64,000 nucleotides of DNA from 79-D21 sp964521575 (GCA_964521575.1 CAZFSR010000001.1:310001-374000); one strand, 5' to 3'; positions 48,129-58,093 are shown, counted from the stretch's first letter. Program-made: numbers and translations. Notes: generated by a model not told the origin, from the letters alone.

Positions 48129-48841
48129 GATCGGCCCTCTTCGGGGGGAAAGGCGAGAATGTACCCGACCCCCCGCACCGTCTTGATCCGTTCGGAGCCG
48201 TCGGGATAGGTGCCGATTTTGCGGCGGAGGTTGCTCACGTGGACGTCGAGGCTCCGGTCGAAGGGCGAGAACGGCCGTTTCAGCACCTGGCGGACCAGGT
48301 TTTCCCTCGAGAAGGCCGTTCCAGCGGATTGGGCGAGGGTTTCCAGGAGGTCGAACTCCACCGTGGTCAGCTCGACCGCTGCCCCGCCGATGCTGACATG
48401 GCGGGCGGCCGGGTCGATGGCCAGGTCCGCGACCCGGTAGACGCCGGGCGGGGTGTCCCCGGCGGATTCCATCCGTCCCCTGCGGAGGACGGCGCGTATC
48501 CGGGCGACCAGTTCCCTGGGGTTGAACGGCTTGGGGAGGTAGTCGTCGGCACCCAGCTCGAGGCCGACGATCCGGTCGACGTCCTCTCCGCGGGCCGTCA
48601 GCATCAGGATGGGGACCTGGGACTGCCGGCGGATCGATTTCAATGCCTCGATCCCCCCGAGGCCCGGGAGCATGACGTCGAGGATGACCAGGGAATAGCG
48701 TTCGGCCAGCGCCCGGTTCACCGCCTTTTCCCCGTCATGAACGGACTCGACCCTGAAGCCCTCGGTTTCCAGGAATTCGGTCAGGAGTTCGCACAGCCCC
48801 TTGTCGTCGTCCACGAGCAGGATCCGATCCAATGTCCCCAC
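48125..48841 (-). CDS. cpxR: CpxR-like OmpR-family response regulator
   Basis: The 238-aa regulator has a receiver domain (LLVDDDKGLCELL; phospho-acceptor Asp in LVILDVMLPG near residue 55; TAR and KPF switch residues) and a winged-helix output domain. The segment FDLLETLAQSAGTAFSRENLV followed by FSPFDRSLDVHVSNLRRKIG is characteristic of CpxR. The start is GTG 48841. It is first in the cpxR-cpxA-capA operon, and a matching CpxR box lies about 80 bp upstream, so autoregulation is likely. Confidence 0.88.
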   Translation of the reverse strand: MGTLDRILLVDDDKGLCELLTEFLETEGFRVESVHDGEKAVNRALAERYSLVILDVMLPGLGGIEALKSIRRQSQVPILMLTARGEDVDRIVGLELGADDYLPKPFNPRELVARIRAVLRRGRMESAGDTPPGVYRVADLAIDPAARHVSIGGAAVELTTVEFDLLETLAQSAGTAFSRENLVRQVLKRPFSPFDRSLDVHVSNLRRKIGTYPDGSERIKTVRGVGYILAFPPEEGRS

Positions 48842-48911
48842 CCTTTCTCCGCGGATTTGTTCCCATTTTATCCTTTCCCCGGAAACCTGCCGTCAAGAAA
48901 GATTGATTCGT

Positions 48912-48937
48912 GTAAAGGTCTCTTTACGATTCTTTAC
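48912..48937. promoter_or_regulatory. CpxR box GTAAA-N5-GTAAA with an extra inverted half-site
   Basis: On the minus strand GTAAAGAATCGTAAA (48937-48923) is an exact match to the E. coli CpxR consensus GTAAA-N5-GTAAA. A third half-site GTAAA lies on the plus strand at 48912-48916, forming GTAAAG-GTCT-CTTTAC. The cluster sits between cpxR (minus) and the TolC-MacAB operon (plus), so it could control both. Confidence 0.8.
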
Positions 48938-49036
48938 GAAAAGACACCAGGGCGGAACACCCGCTTAAACTATCCCGGCTACAATGGGAAAAGGCAGGCC
49001 GAAAGGCAAAACGGGCATCAAGGAGGTTGGGCGCAA

Positions 49037-50317
49037 GTGAAAAGAACCCCGTGGTTGATCCTGTTCCTGTTGATTTTTTCGTTTCCCGCCTGGGCCGGAG
49101 CCCCGGCGGCCCCGAAGGGCCCTGCACTGACCCTGGAGAAATGCCTGGAGCTGGCTTTCGCCCATCATCCCGACATCGTGTCCTCGGCCTGGCAGGTTCG
49201 CCGTTACGGGAGCCAGGTCCAGCTCGCGAAATCGTCCACGAGGCCGACGCTAGCCCTCGGGGCATCCCTGTCGGATTCGGAAAATTCCGAGGCCCGGTCC
49301 GCTTCCGACATCACCGTGAAGCAGCTTCTGACGGACGGCGGGAAAACGCGGGCAACGATCGCAGGGGCGGCCTACGATCTTTCCGCAGCCCGCAAGGATG
49401 CGGAGCGAACCTGGCAGGAAAGGGCCTATGCCGTGAAAGAGGCTTTTTTCAATCTCCTCCGTAGCCGCGAAGACGCGTCGGTCGCCGTCGAGACGGTTGC
49501 ATTGTACGAGAACCAGCTGAAGCAGGCCCAGGCCTTCTACAGGGCGGGGTCCTCGTCGAAGATCGACGTGACGACCGCCGAAGTCAACCTCAGCCAGGCC
49601 AGGCTCGATCTCGCGAAGGCCGAATCGGCGGCTGCATCCGCCGTGGCGGTCCTGGAGAACGAGATCGGGACGGTCCTGCCGGACAGGAAGATGCCCCTGG
49701 AGGTTCCGCAGGAGGGCACGGCTTCGGTCCCGTCTCTCGAGACGGCGCTGGGCGAGGCCCTGTCGGCCAGGGCGGATGTGCAGGCGGCAGGGGATCGGAT
49801 CCTCTCGGCGAAGGAAACGCTCGGCGCGGCGGCCAGGGGGATGAGCCCCTCCCTATACGCGAGCGGGGGGTGGGGTTTTTCCGACTCTTCCTCGGGCTGG
49901 GACGACGAGTGGACCGCCGGGCTTTCCCTCTCGGTTCCCCTCTACGACGGCGGGGCGACCGCGGCCCGGACCGAGGCCGCAAGGGCGGACCTGGAGATCG
50001 CCCGAAGCGACCGGGAAAAACTGCTCAACTCGGTCCGCCTTGAAGTGGAGACGGCCCTGCTGGATCTCGAAACCGCCTCTCAGCAGGTGAAGACCGCCGA
50101 GGCCGCCCTGCGCCAGGCCCGGGAGAATCTCGACCTGGCCCGGGGACGGTACCGCGTCGGGGTCGGCACGAGCCTGGAAGTGACCGACGCTGCGGAAAAA
50201 TTCAGCAAGGCTGCAAAATCCCTGGTCCAGGCCCGCTACGACCGGCAGGTCGCCTCGGCGGCCCTGGAGAAGGCCCTCGGCAGGGCGGTGGGAATCCCGA
50301 AGGAGGAAACGAAATGA
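49037..50317 (+). CDS. TolC-family outer-membrane channel of the MacAB operon
   Basis: The 426-aa protein has a signal peptide (MKRTPWLILFLLIFSFPAWA) and two outer membrane efflux repeats with long heptad-rich helices. VKQLLTDGGKTRATIAGAAYDL and VPLYDGGATAARTEAARADLEIARSD are repeat hallmarks. GTG 49037 has AGGAGG upstream. It heads an operon with MacA- and MacB-like genes, each overlapping or nearly so. The CpxR box about 100 bp upstream suggests induction by envelope stress. Confidence 0.86.
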   Translation: MKRTPWLILFLLIFSFPAWAGAPAAPKGPALTLEKCLELAFAHHPDIVSSAWQVRRYGSQVQLAKSSTRPTLALGASLSDSENSEARSASDITVKQLLTDGGKTRATIAGAAYDLSAARKDAERTWQERAYAVKEAFFNLLRSREDASVAVETVALYENQLKQAQAFYRAGSSSKIDVTTAEVNLSQARLDLAKAESAAASAVAVLENEIGTVLPDRKMPLEVPQEGTASVPSLETALGEALSARADVQAAGDRILSAKETLGAAARGMSPSLYASGGWGFSDSSSGWDDEWTAGLSLSVPLYDGGATAARTEAARADLEIARSDREKLLNSVRLEVETALLDLETASQQVKTAEAALRQARENLDLARGRYRVGVGTSLEVTDAAEKFSKAAKSLVQARYDRQVASAALEKALGRAVGIPKEETK

Positions 50318-51603
50318 CAAGCCTGACGAAAACGAAGAAGAGACTCCTGGCAGGGGTCGTCCTCATCGCCGCACTGGCGGGCGGATACTGGACCTGGAAG
50401 GTGAAGTTCGCTCCCAGGCCGGCCCAGTACACGACCGAAGCGGTTTCCCGCGGAGACATCACGAGGGTGGTTTCCGCCACGGGAACGATCCAGGCCGTGA
50501 ACACCGTCACGGTCGGCAGCCAGGTGTCCGGGACGATCAAGAGGATCTACGTGGATTACAATTCGCCCGTTAAAAAGGGCCAGCTCATCGCGGAGATCGA
50601 CCCGGCCCTCCTCCTGGCCCAGGCCCAGCAGGCCGAGGCCGAGCTGGCCCAGTCCAGGGCCAGCCTCTCCGAGGCGGAAGCGGGTCTCAGGGAAGCCGAG
50701 CGGGAATTCGTGCGCCAGAAGTCGCTTTTTGCCTCGGATTTCGTGGCGAAAAGCGCCCTTGATTCGGCGGAAACGGCGCTGTCGACGGCAAGGGCAAGGG
50801 TCGCATCGGCCCGGGCAGGGGTCCGGTCCTCTTCGGCCACTCTCGCCCAGAGGCGGACCAACCTGGGCTACACGAAAATCGTCTCCCCGGTCGACGGGGT
50901 CGTGACCGGCAAGCAGGTGAGCGAGGGACAGACCGTTGCGGCGAGCCTTTCGGCCCCGGAACTCTTCACGATCGCCGAGGACCTTTCGAAGATGCAGGTG
51001 GAAGCGGCCGTCGACGAGGCCGACATCGGCTACGTCCGGGAAGGGATGGGCGTCACGTTCACGGTGGACACCTACCCTGAGGACACTTTCTCCGGCAAGG
51101 TCCGCCAGGTCCGCCTCAGCCCTTCGACCACGGAAAATGTCGTCACCTACACCGTCATCATCTCGGCAGCCAACCCCGACCTGCGGCTGAAGCCCGGCAT
51201 GACCGCGAACGTCAACATCGAAACCGCCTCGGCGAAGGATGTCCTGAAGGTCCCGAACGCCGCGCTGCGCTTCAGGCCGGCAACGGCAAACGGGACGAAG
51301 AAAGCTTCGAGCTCGCAGCCCGTCCCTCCTCCTCCCGGCGGCCCCGGGGAAGAAGCCGCCGCGAGGAAGTCAAGCGGCATATCGGGCAAATCGCAACCCT
51401 CCCAGCCTGCGGTCTGGATCCTCGAGCAGGGGAAGGGATCACAATCCTCCCTTCGCCGGGTCCCGGTTACGGTGGGCCTGACGGACGGGACGTCCACGGA
51501 AGTTTCGGGCGATCTCGCCGAGGGCGAATCGGTGGTGACGGGTTCGCTCGGGAACGGCTCGAAGGGTTCCTCCGGCGGGAACCTCCCGCGAAGGATGTTT
51601 TAG
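50314..51603 (+). CDS. macA: MacA-like membrane-fusion protein
   Basis: The 429-aa adaptor has an N-terminal membrane anchor (LLAGVVLIAALAGGYW), a lipoyl half (VSGTIKRIYVDYNSPVKKGQLIAEID), a coiled hairpin (about residues 105-180), the second half (TKIVSPVDGVVTGKQVSEGQTV) and a beta-barrel region. A Ser/Pro/Gly-rich insert near residues 325-365 is unusual and likely disordered. ATGA overlap with the TolC gene and a following MacB-type ATPase identify the exporter class. Confidence 0.87.
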   Translation: MTSLTKTKKRLLAGVVLIAALAGGYWTWKVKFAPRPAQYTTEAVSRGDITRVVSATGTIQAVNTVTVGSQVSGTIKRIYVDYNSPVKKGQLIAEIDPALLLAQAQQAEAELAQSRASLSEAEAGLREAEREFVRQKSLFASDFVAKSALDSAETALSTARARVASARAGVRSSSATLAQRRTNLGYTKIVSPVDGVVTGKQVSEGQTVAASLSAPELFTIAEDLSKMQVEAAVDEADIGYVREGMGVTFTVDTYPEDTFSGKVRQVRLSPSTTENVVTYTVIISAANPDLRLKPGMTANVNIETASAKDVLKVPNAALRFRPATANGTKKASSSQPVPPPPGGPGEEAAARKSSGISGKSQPSQPAVWILEQGKGSQSSLRRVPVTVGLTDGTSTEVSGDLAEGESVVTGSLGNGSKGSSGGNLPRRMF

Positions 51604-51605
51604 CC

Positions 51606-52310
51606 ATGGCGCTCATCGAACTGGCCGGCATCCGCAAGACCTACTCCCTCGGGGAGATCTCGGTGGAAGCCCTTCGGGGGATCTCCCTCTCCATCGAGGC
51701 GGGCGAGTTCGTGGCCGTCATGGGGCCCTCGGGCTCGGGCAAGTCCACCCTGATGAACATCCTGGGCTGTCTCGACACCCCGACGGAAGGGACTTACACG
51801 CTGGACGGCTCCGACGTGAGCCGCCTCGGGAAGGACGAGCTGGCCACGATCCGCAACCGGCACATCGGGTTCGTTTTCCAGGGTTTCAACCTCCTTCCCC
51901 GCACCTCGGCCCTGGAGAACGTCGAGCTCCCGATGCTCTACAAGGGGCTGCCGAAAGCGGAAAGGAGGCGCCGCGCGGCGGAGGCCCTTGAAAGGGTTGG
52001 CCTGGCGGGGCGCGAACACCACCAGCCTCACCAGCTTTCCGGGGGACAGCAGCAGCGGGTGGCCATCGCCAGGGCCCTGGTGAACGAGTCCCCCCTGATC
52101 CTGGCGGACGAACCGACGGGCAACCTCGACACGAAAACGAGCGTCGAAGTCATGGAGTTCCTGACCGAACTGAACCGCGTCGCGGGGATCACGATCGTCC
52201 TGGTGACCCACGAGCCGGACATCGCCCGCTTTTCGCGCCGCCTCATCATGGTCCGTGACGGCCTCGTGGTGAGCGACCGCCATCCCGAAGAGGGGGGAAT
52301 GCACGCATGA
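51606..52310 (+). CDS. MacB/LolD-type ABC transporter ATPase
   Basis: The 234-aa ATPase has Walker A GPSGSGKST (near residue 40), Q-loop FQGFNLLPR, signature LSGGQQQRVAIARAL, Walker B LILADEPTGNLD and the switch His in VLVTHEPD. It is encoded apart from its FtsX-type permease, which overlaps its stop (ATGA), unlike the fused E. coli MacB. It energises the MacA-TolC exporter. Confidence 0.93.
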   Translation: MALIELAGIRKTYSLGEISVEALRGISLSIEAGEFVAVMGPSGSGKSTLMNILGCLDTPTEGTYTLDGSDVSRLGKDELATIRNRHIGFVFQGFNLLPRTSALENVELPMLYKGLPKAERRRRAAEALERVGLAGREHHQPHQLSGGQQQRVAIARALVNESPLILADEPTGNLDTKTSVEVMEFLTELNRVAGITIVLVTHEPDIARFSRRLIMVRDGLVVSDRHPEEGGMHA

Positions 52311-53536
52311 TCGCCTTCGGGGAAATCCTCCACGTTTCCCTTCGCTCGCTGCGGGCCAACAAGATGCGCTCGGCCCTCACGACGCTGGGCATCGTCATCG
52401 GCGTGGCGGCCGTCGTGGCCATGTTCGCCATCGGCACGGGAGCCAGCCGGAGCGTCGAGGCCCAGATGGCCAGCATGGGGTCGAACCTCCTGGTTGTCCG
52501 TTCGGGCAGCACGACGAGCGGGGGGGCCCGGACCGGCTGGGGCGGCTCCCCGACGCTGACCTTTGCGGACGCGGACGCGATCGTGAACGAGTGCCCCGCC
52601 GTGGGCAAGGCGGCCCCCACGAGCGCCGGAACGGTCCAGATCGTTTACGGCAACAGCAACTGGTCCACGCGGGCGGAGGGGACGACGCCCCCGATGCTCA
52701 GCATCCGCAACTGGACCATCGGTTCCGGCCGCAGCTTCAACAGTTCGGAAGTGAGAAGCGCGGCGAAGGTCTGCCTTCTCGGCCAGACGGTCGTCGATAA
52801 CCTGTTCGGGGGCGAGGACCCCATCGGGAAGGTCGTCCGGGTGAAGAAGATCCCGATGGTGGTGGTGGGTGTGCTGGGAAAGAAAGGCACGAACGCCATG
52901 GGGCAGGACCAGGACGACACCCTGATCATCCCCATCACGACGGCCCAGAAGCGGGTGTTCGGTTCGCGTTTCCAGGGGAAGGTCTCGAGCATCCTCGTCC
53001 AGGCGGCCGACAGCAACTCCATCTCCGCGGCCATCGAGCAGATCGACGCGCTCCTCACCGAGCGGCACCGGATCCGTTCCGAGGAGGACAAGGACTTTTC
53101 CGTCATGAACCTGGCCGAGCTCATGGCGGCCGCCGCGGAGTCCACGAAGACCCTGTCGTTCCTCCTCGCGGCGGTGGCTTCCATCTCGCTCCTCGTGGGA
53201 GGGATCGGCATCATGAACATCATGCTCGTCTCCGTCACGGAGAGGACGCGGGAGATCGGGATCCGGATGGCGGTCGGGGCCAGGACGCCGGACATCCTGC
53301 TGCAGTTTTTGTCTGAGGCGGTGATCCTCTCGGTCCTCGGGGGAGTGACGGGAATCGCCATCGGGGCCCTGGTCTCGCTTCTGATTTCGCACTTCGCGGG
53401 CTGGCCGACGGTGATCTCCCCCCTTTCGATCGGGCTGGCCTTCGGCTTCTCGGCCCTGGTGGGGATCTTTTTCGGCTATTACCCGGCTTCCAGGGCCGCG
53501 GCCCTGGACCCGATCGAGGCCCTGCGCTACGAGTGA
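52307..53536 (+). CDS. MacB-type ABC transporter permease (FtsX family)
   Basis: The 409-aa permease has one N-terminal helix (KMRSALTTLGIVIGVAAVVAMFAIGTGA), a periplasmic MacB_PCD domain (about residues 50-270), and three C-terminal helices in the FtsX domain (TERTREIGIRMAVGARTPDILLQFLSEAVILS). It does not cross-pump like a channel but works by mechanotransmission with the ATPase (family knowledge). Its 3' end overlaps the end of the convergent dehydratase activase gene by 10 bp, with no terminator between. Confidence 0.9.
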   Translation: MIAFGEILHVSLRSLRANKMRSALTTLGIVIGVAAVVAMFAIGTGASRSVEAQMASMGSNLLVVRSGSTTSGGARTGWGGSPTLTFADADAIVNECPAVGKAAPTSAGTVQIVYGNSNWSTRAEGTTPPMLSIRNWTIGSGRSFNSSEVRSAAKVCLLGQTVVDNLFGGEDPIGKVVRVKKIPMVVVGVLGKKGTNAMGQDQDDTLIIPITTAQKRVFGSRFQGKVSSILVQAADSNSISAAIEQIDALLTERHRIRSEEDKDFSVMNLAELMAAAAESTKTLSFLLAAVASISLLVGGIGIMNIMLVSVTERTREIGIRMAVGARTPDILLQFLSEAVILSVLGGVTGIAIGALVSLLISHFAGWPTVISPLSIGLAFGFSALVGIFFGYYPASRAAALDPIEALRYE

Positions 53537-56500
53537 AGCGCCGCGGTCCTTTCGAGCCTGGCTCTCGCATGGCAGGCCTCGCGGAAGGCCGCGATTTCGG
53601 CCTCCAGGTTGGGGTTGGGGGAATCCCCGAAGTTCGCGTGGAGGATCGGCAGGAGGGTGTCCGGGCTGGACGCCCTCCTGTTTTTCGAGAGGGCGGCCAT
53701 GACGGAAGCCGCGAGAGTCTCGTGCATGCAGGTGAAGGGCCCGCAATGAAAGATGCCGCAGACGGGAAGGCTCTCGGAGGGAGTGATCCGGCCGTTCATG
53801 AATTCGTTGAAGATGCCGATGTTGATGGGCGATTCGCCGCCGATCTCTTTCGTGAAAAGCCTTTCCCTTTCGAGGTTCCCGATGGCCTCCACCGGATCGG
53901 GAATACGCCGCCTTTCCGGGAAGGGGTTGCCTCCGAGCATGGCGAAGCGGTTCCTGGAGAAGGCGAAGGCCGCCCCGGCCAGCAGGTTCGAGAGGTTGGG
54001 CCCGTCGCGCCGGGTCATGGCGCTCATGTACTCGAGCCACTCCCCGATTCCGCTGCGGATGACTTCGAGCCCCTCCGACTCGAGCCGCCGGATCGCGTGG
54101 TCCGTGTAGGGGTCATGAAGGCGCATGTAGATCTCCCCGATGAAAAGGACGAGCGGGAACCGCGGGCGGTCCGGCCGGCTCAGGGGAAGCAGCGAGTCGA
54201 GGCTTTGCCGGATCCGGCTTTTCAGGGCCGGCTCGGACAGGCCTTCCTCCTCGATCGCATCGGCCACCCTTTCCAGGACGGATTCGAATCCGTCCTGGAA
54301 ACGCTGGGGGTCCGGGGCGTATGGCCTGAGCCTGAGGCAAAGATCGTCCAGGAAATCGGAAAAGAGCAGGGTGTGGATGACTTCCCGGGTGAACCGGAAG
54401 AGGGCAGCCGGCTTTCCTTCGACCGGGGCGGGCATGAAGGGGATGTCACGGTAGTTCTGCCCATTGTGCGGCCCGCTCACGGGCAGCCCGGGGAAGCCCG
54501 CCTGGGCCAGGCACTGGCGGAGGACCTCGTCGTACTTGCCCAGGCGGCAGGGGCCGCTGGCCCGCGGCAGGAAAACGGCGTAGCGGTCCATGACGGCCTG
54601 GCGCCCGACTTTTCCCGATTCTTCCTCTAGGAAGGCCAGGATGTCCCCCGTCACTCCCTTCAGGGGGAAGCAGGTTTCCACCGGGATCGTCCGGCGGGCC
54701 CATTCCCGGGCGGAAGGGCCGGCGGTCGGGACGGCCGCGGTGCGGATTCCCCAGTGGCGCAGCAGGGAAGCGCCGAGGCGGTTCACGGGTCCCATGGAGG
54801 CGATAAGCCAGGTCCGGTTACGGCCTTCAAAGGGAGCGGGGCGTTTCGGCAGGAGCTCGGCGAACGATCCTGCCGTTTTTGGCGAAGCCTGGGCGACAAC
54901 CCTTTCGTGCGCCTCGGCCCGGGTGGCGAAGGGAGCGTTGTTTGTCTGGGCGTCGGTCACGAGGTGCAGGAACGGTTTTTCCGCCCGTTCGAAAATCTCC
55001 CGTTCCATGAAGAACTTGATGGAGTCGGGCCCGCAGGCGAAATTCATCTGTCGTATCGGGTAAAGGCCGGGGGTTTTTGCCACGAAAAGGGAAGCCTTCA
55101 GGATCTCGGCGTTGTTGACCCAGTATTCGTTATCCACGAGGTCGTGGATCGGGATGTCGCGGGTGGCCTTCCAAAGGAAAGCCATGGGGATGTAATCCAT
55201 ACCCCGGACCCTGGAAAAAAGGCGGCCCGTGTCCGAGGAGGCGGCAGGGTCGCAGAGGACGTACTCCCGGCCCAGGCCGACGTACCCGGGCTGACCGCCC
55301 TGCGCGACTCGCCTGAGAAACCCTTCCCCCGCCGCTGCAAGGGCTTCCCTGTAGGCCGCCCGTGCGCTGTCCGCCTTCCCGAACGCCTCCAGGACTTTTC
55401 CCAGCGGGGCCCAACTGCCGATCCGGGCCAGCTCGGCCTGGAGGACCCTGGCCGTTTCATCCGGGTTCCCGAACTTCCATATGGGGGCAAGGACGCGATC
55501 CTGCGGAAGCCCCAGGGTTTCCGTCGAGAGGAAGCCCTCTCCCTCCGTGTAGACGCAGTATTTCAGCCTTAAGGTTCCCCTTCGGGCGCAATGGTGGATG
55601 AAGGCCGGGTGAAAGAGGAAATCGACCCCGGCTTCGTTGGCAAGGAAATCGGAGTGCCCGAGGGAAAGTTTCATGGCGAAGCACAGGTCCGTCCTCGCGA
55701 GCTGGATTCCCCGGTCCACGATCCTTTCGTCAGAAACCGGGGAAAGGACGGGATGAAAGCCGAGGGCATCCAGGACGGCCGCGCACCAGACCCCCCACTC
55801 CCCCATGGTTTCGCCGCTCCTCTTGATCCCCACGGTCGGCCTGCCGTCATCCCGGAGGGGTTTCCCCCGGGAGGCGACCGTCCCGGGGAAATGCCGCTCG
55901 AGGAGACGGTGGTAGATTTCGACGTAGTCGGGCCTGGGGACGCCGGTCGCCTCGGTATTTCCCCTGGGGCAGAATCCCCCCGTCGTGATCGTTTCTCCCT
56001 CGATGTGGTAGACCCGGAGCTTGCAGTCCCTTCGCCCGCAGGAGCGGGACCCGAAGAGGGACGAACAGGAAACGGTCTCGTTGCCGAAGGTGCTATCCGC
56101 GACCTGCCATCCACGGAAGGCGCTTTGTGTCCTGTGCCCGGATGCCTCCGCTTTCCGGACCGCGTCGAGGGCGCAAAGGGCAGCGCCGATGGCGCCGAAA
56201 AGTTCCCGCCCGGGGTAGGCGAAGATCTCTTTTCCCGTGACCTGGCCAAGGGCCGCCAGCACCGCCTTGCCGAGAGAAGGTCCGCCCTGGCAGGAGCAGC
56301 GCGTCCCCACGGAGCGCGATCCCCCGACGAACTTGTGGAAGTATCCCGCAACGGTCGCCCTGACCACGGCCGCGGCGATCTCCTCCACGGGGACACCTTC
56401 GGCGATCAGGCGCTTTTCGTCCATTTCCATGAAAACGCCGCATGTCGCGTCGATGACGGGGACCCTGCGGGCTGAAAGGGCCGCTTCCTGGAGTGTGGTC

Positions 56501-58008
56501 TTCACGTCGAGGCCCAGCAGGGCGGCCATGTTCTCGAGGGTCTGGCCCGCCCCGGCCTGGCAGGAGTAGTTCATCCTGGCCTCCTGGACCTCTCCGGTCG
56601 CCTGCCCGTTCCGTCTCCTGAACGTGGTGAATTTCATGTCCTGACCGCCGATCTCGAAGATCGTGTCGACCGCCGGGTCGAACTCTTTCACTCCCCGGGC
56701 ATGGCAGGTGATCTCGTCCACCGTCCCGTCCGGGACCGTGAAGCCTTCTGCCTCCAGGGCCGCGCGCCTGGAGGGACTCGTGAGGATCCGCTCGTAGAGC
56801 TTCCGTGCGGATCCTGTCGCGCAGACCGCCAGGACACGGTATCGACCGGCGTTCCCGGCCAGGTGGCGCAGGACGCTTTTCAGTGCCCCCTCAGGATCGC
56901 CGTGGGTGGGGATGTAGAGGCTGTCGAGGACGGCATGGCTTCGGGCGTCAAGGACGGCGGCCTTCGTGGTGGTGGAACCCCCGTCCACGCCCAGGGTCAC
57001 ATCGACAGGGCAGTCTGTCGGCAGGTTTTCCCCTTCCCGGCGAAGGGGGGCGACGATGAAGACCTTCGACAGGGATTCGGAAAGGGAGGGGGCGCAGCCC
57101 CTCTCCCCTGCCGATGACGAGAGGCCTTCCTCGATCCGGGCGAATTCCGGCAAAAAACGATTCCCTCTTTTCAGGGAGATGAACGCTGCCCCGATCGCCG
57201 CGGCGTGGAGGAACCAGGGCGGGCGCACAAGCGGGACCTGTAAAAGCGATTCCAGCCTTTCCGCAAGGCCGGGAAAGGAAAAGACCCCGCCGGAAACCGC
57301 GGCTGGGCCCCCGTCGAGCCAGGTGCTTCCGACGACGTCGTTCTTGAAGTTGCGAAGCAGGGTGGCCAGGAGCCTGGAAAGGATGAGGGGCCGGCTGAGG
57401 CCTTCGTTCTGGTCGTGGATCAGGTCGGACTGGATGATGATGCCGCACCGGGCGTTGTAGGCCCCCGCATCGGGATGCCCGGCCGCTTCGGACGCCGCTT
57501 CCCCGAACAGCCGGGCCATGCGGGCCCGGACGTCCTCACCGGGACGCTGGCCTTCCTTGCCGTATAGCCGAAGGACCTGTTTCTCCAGGAGTGTCCCGGA
57601 GCCGCCGCCGCATTTCGTGTTGGCCGCCCACTCGGTGACGACCGTTTCGCCTTGGATTGACGCGAGCCTGAAGAAGAACGAGTCCCTTGCGCCGATGTGA
57701 AAAAGAAAGCGTATCCCGGGAGAGGCGCAGGCTGCCCCCTGCGGGAGGGTCACGCTTTCGGTTTCGCACACGGCCTCCGGGAAGAGATTCCTTAGACCCC
57801 GGGAGCCGATGCCGGTGAAGGCGATGGAAGACAGGCTTTCCGGCGGGCAATGCCCGAGCAGCGTTTCCCACTGCTCCCGAAGGCATTCCCTTGGATTTCC
57901 AAGGTGGGCCCTGCTCGGGAGCAGAAGGAAGGGGGCGCCGCTTTGGCCGACTACGGCGCAATGAATGGATGAGGAACCGATGTCAAAACCCGCGTAAAGG
58001 TTTTCCAC
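53527..58008 (-). CDS. Giant 2-hydroxyacyl-CoA dehydratase activase-related fusion protein
   Basis: The 1493-aa protein joins two BadF/HgdC-type ASKHA ATPase domains. Domain 1 starts GFDIGSSSIHCAVV (residues 1-295) and domain 2 starts TLGVDGGSTTTKAAVLD (about 340-595), with EIGGQDMKFTTF and SCQAGAGQTLENMA. A DUF2229-type region (about 735-960) and an HgdB-like C-terminal region (about 1000-1480) follow. HgdC uses ATP to drive an electron into the dehydratase; proteins with this full fusion are common in anaerobes but their own substrate is unknown. The start is GTG 58008. It is monocistronic, with a TTGCAT-N16-TATAAT promoter. Confidence 0.85.
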   Translation of the reverse strand: MENLYAGFDIGSSSIHCAVVGQSGAPFLLLPSRAHLGNPRECLREQWETLLGHCPPESLSSIAFTGIGSRGLRNLFPEAVCETESVTLPQGAACASPGIRFLFHIGARDSFFFRLASIQGETVVTEWAANTKCGGGSGTLLEKQVLRLYGKEGQRPGEDVRARMARLFGEAASEAAGHPDAGAYNARCGIIIQSDLIHDQNEGLSRPLILSRLLATLLRNFKNDVVGSTWLDGGPAAVSGGVFSFPGLAERLESLLQVPLVRPPWFLHAAAIGAAFISLKRGNRFLPEFARIEEGLSSSAGERGCAPSLSESLSKVFIVAPLRREGENLPTDCPVDVTLGVDGGSTTTKAAVLDARSHAVLDSLYIPTHGDPEGALKSVLRHLAGNAGRYRVLAVCATGSARKLYERILTSPSRRAALEAEGFTVPDGTVDEITCHARGVKEFDPAVDTIFEIGGQDMKFTTFRRRNGQATGEVQEARMNYSCQAGAGQTLENMAALLGLDVKTTLQEAALSARRVPVIDATCGVFMEMDEKRLIAEGVPVEEIAAAVVRATVAGYFHKFVGGSRSVGTRCSCQGGPSLGKAVLAALGQVTGKEIFAYPGRELFGAIGAALCALDAVRKAEASGHRTQSAFRGWQVADSTFGNETVSCSSLFGSRSCGRRDCKLRVYHIEGETITTGGFCPRGNTEATGVPRPDYVEIYHRLLERHFPGTVASRGKPLRDDGRPTVGIKRSGETMGEWGVWCAAVLDALGFHPVLSPVSDERIVDRGIQLARTDLCFAMKLSLGHSDFLANEAGVDFLFHPAFIHHCARRGTLRLKYCVYTEGEGFLSTETLGLPQDRVLAPIWKFGNPDETARVLQAELARIGSWAPLGKVLEAFGKADSARAAYREALAAAGEGFLRRVAQGGQPGYVGLGREYVLCDPAASSDTGRLFSRVRGMDYIPMAFLWKATRDIPIHDLVDNEYWVNNAEILKASLFVAKTPGLYPIRQMNFACGPDSIKFFMEREIFERAEKPFLHLVTDAQTNNAPFATRAEAHERVVAQASPKTAGSFAELLPKRPAPFEGRNRTWLIASMGPVNRLGASLLRHWGIRTAAVPTAGPSAREWARRTIPVETCFPLKGVTGDILAFLEEESGKVGRQAVMDRYAVFLPRASGPCRLGKYDEVLRQCLAQAGFPGLPVSGPHNGQNYRDIPFMPAPVEGKPAALFRFTREVIHTLLFSDFLDDLCLRLRPYAPDPQRFQDGFESVLERVADAIEEEGLSEPALKSRIRQSLDSLLPLSRPDRPRFPLVLFIGEIYMRLHDPYTDHAIRRLESEGLEVIRSGIGEWLEYMSAMTRRDGPNLSNLLAGAAFAFSRNRFAMLGGNPFPERRRIPDPVEAIGNLERERLFTKEIGGESPINIGIFNEFMNGRITPSESLPVCGIFHCGPFTCMHETLAASVMAALSKNRRASSPDTLLPILHANFGDSPNPNLEAEIAAFREACHARARLERTAALHS

Positions 58009-58058
58009 GGCACGACACCCACTTGTTCCAACCGGGAAATAATGTCCTGTTCACCCAA

Positions 58059-58093
58059 TTGACTTATTATATTCCTCTAGGTTTTTTATGCAA
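58059..58093. promoter_or_regulatory. Overlapping divergent promoters
   Basis: On the minus strand TTGCAT (58088-58093), a 16-nt spacer and TATAAT (58066-58071) serve the activase gene. On the plus strand TTGACT (58059-58064) with a T-rich -10 region (58082-58089) probably serves the secreted protein gene at 58138. The two overlap, so they may compete for RNA polymerase. Confidence 0.6.
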
